NCBI GenBank assembly: GCA_030604505.1
Contig: JAUVVT010000053.1
Span: 1 to 8,236 of the forward strand
Direction: 5' to 3'
DNA length: 8,236 nucleotides
Source of the DNA: a bacterium
GTDB lineage: Bacteria > SM23-31 > JAUVVT01
The notes beneath the pieces are model-generated. The model worked only from the letters and a program-made list of their open reading frames with translations, made no database searches and was not told where the DNA came from. The position numbers were made by a program, and so were the translations under genes. Shown here piece after piece: positions 7,544-8,236 of the stretch; position 1 is the stretch's first letter, and every line of letters begins with the position of its first letter.

Positions 7544-8236
7544 TTATTTCCATCTTCGGACTTCGGATTTCATGTCTTTTTTGAATCCGCGGAATGTTTT
7601 ACCCCTTTCTCTATCACTGTCGATAAGATTTTTGATTATCTGAAAGACATTTTTACTTGCTTCACATCTTCTGTACTCAAGAATGAAGGGCATCATCTTT
7701 TCTGAAGAATCTACGACGTGTTGGTCAAACTCAATATGTCCTAAATATTGAACCTCAACCTTTAAAAATTCCTTTGCAAGCATAATAAGCTGGTTCGCCT
7801 CGGCAATCTGATTTTTTCTTCTTACCTTATTCATAATAAGTCTCGGTTTAAAATCGTTCAGACTTTCCTTCATCATATCGAAACATTCTTCACTTGTGCT
7901 TTTAACCAGTTGAAGAAGCTTCCCGACTTCTAATGATTTGTTTTCTTCAAAAAAATTAGCCTTATCAATTACTTCCTTTATAACTCCGTTGTTTTTAGTA
8001 ATAAGCGATAATTTTCTCCAAACTACATTTTTAAGAAAAGAATATGTATCGAGTTTTGCGTTTGGTTCCGGATTACAAATAAGTATTCCCTCTTTTGAAA
8101 TATTAAAAAAGTCTACGGTGTTGTAGCTCGTTCCTGCTCCGAGGTCGACTATTATAAATTCTCCATCCAGTTTTTCCAGATGTCTTATTAATTTCATTTT
8201 CTTTTGGTAGTGAATATTTGCAAGTCCGAGAATTTC
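7544..8236 (-). CDS. FlhG/MinD-like P-loop ATPase (COG0455 type), C-terminal part; 5' end off window
   Basis: The frame stays open to the right edge: 13 further codons (EILGLANIHYQKK) precede the internal Met at 8197, so the true start and the Walker A (KGGxGK-type) region are outside the window. The visible 230 residues begin in the helix before the Walker B strand. FIIVDLGAGTSYNTVDFF contains the hhhDxGAG signature of the MinD/ParA/FlhG ATPases, followed by the strand ILICNPEP (where MinD proteins have a V-x-T-P-E-P-like segment). Later MNKVRRKNQIAEANQL corresponds to the base-contacting 'NK/NR' strand, and VQYLGHIEFDQHVVDSS resembles the MinD-like 'LG-x-I-x-x-D-x-x-V-x-x-S' motif. Members set the number or placement of flagella or other polar machines. 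The tail KTFRGFKKDMKSEVRRWK is basic and could contact membrane, though this is inference. The FlaG-like gene elsewhere in the window makes a flagellar role plausible. A chromosome-partition or other positioning role remains possible. Confidence 0.8.
   Translation of the reverse strand, partial: EILGLANIHYQKKMKLIRHLEKLDGEFIIVDLGAGTSYNTVDFFNISKEGILICNPEPNAKLDTYSFLKNVVWRKLSLITKNNGVIKEVIDKANFFEENKSLEVGKLLQLVKSTSEECFDMMKESLNDFKPRLIMNKVRRKNQIAEANQLIMLAKEFLKVEVQYLGHIEFDQHVVDSSEKMMPFILEYRRCEASKNVFQIIKNLIDSDRERGKTFRGFKKDMKSEVRRWK

Noticed and set aside
7520..8126. Plus-strand open frames of about 60 codons opposite the ATPase gene
   Set aside because: They are antisense shadows of the minus-strand frame with clear MinD-like motifs.

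Overview
This 8.2 kb window is strongly AT-rich and comes from a Gram-negative (diderm) bacterium. The evidence for a second membrane is a secreted protein that ends in an outer-membrane beta-barrel, together with a Wzx-type polysaccharide flippase. A sigma-28-like flagellar promoter, a FlaG-like protein and a FlhG/MinD-like ATPase suggest a flagellated cell. The peptidase-TolB-barrel fusion and the style of the dispersed palindromic repeats recall the FCB group (Ignavibacteria-like or related candidate phyla), but this placement is a guess; no rRNA or marker gene is present.

Layout. Positions 1-3126 (minus strand) hold most of a very large gene: signal peptide, HExxH peptidase domain, six TolB/PD40 propeller repeats, a charged linker and an Omp85-like barrel. 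Its 3' end lies off the left edge. Its only well-placed ATG is one base out of frame with the rest, at an A5 tract. Positions 3127-3601 are AT-rich non-coding DNA with an island (about 3361-3480) that may be a gene remnant. Positions 3602-3628 (plus) hold a sigma-28-type promoter, followed by a 59-codon FlaG-like gene at 3675-3854. Positions 4072-5259 (plus) encode a GT87-type polytopic glycosyltransferase.

Positions 5260-5666 separate two convergent genes. They hold a hairpin-plus-T-run terminator candidate, a 10-bp tandem repeat of T-tracts with flanking direct repeats, and a dispersed-type repeat motif. Positions 5667-7136 (minus) encode a 14-TM-type flippase. Positions 7137-7543 carry a 130-bp MITE-like palindromic repeat. 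Positions 7544-8236 (minus) hold the C-terminal part of a MinD/FlhG-like ATPase whose 5' end is off the right edge.

How the genes fit together. The GT87 enzyme and the flippase fit cell-surface glycan assembly: lipid-linked sugar transfer on the periplasmic side, and export of lipid-linked glycan. The FlaG-like and FlhG-like genes fit motility. The barrel fusion protein is an envelope protein of unknown role. The genes look like a loose envelope/motility neighbourhood and not one operon. I see no defence system, CRISPR array, tRNA or rRNA. The most unusual items are the out-of-frame start of the giant barrel gene, the fusion itself, the helically phased T-tract array, and the isolated sigma-28/FlaG unit.
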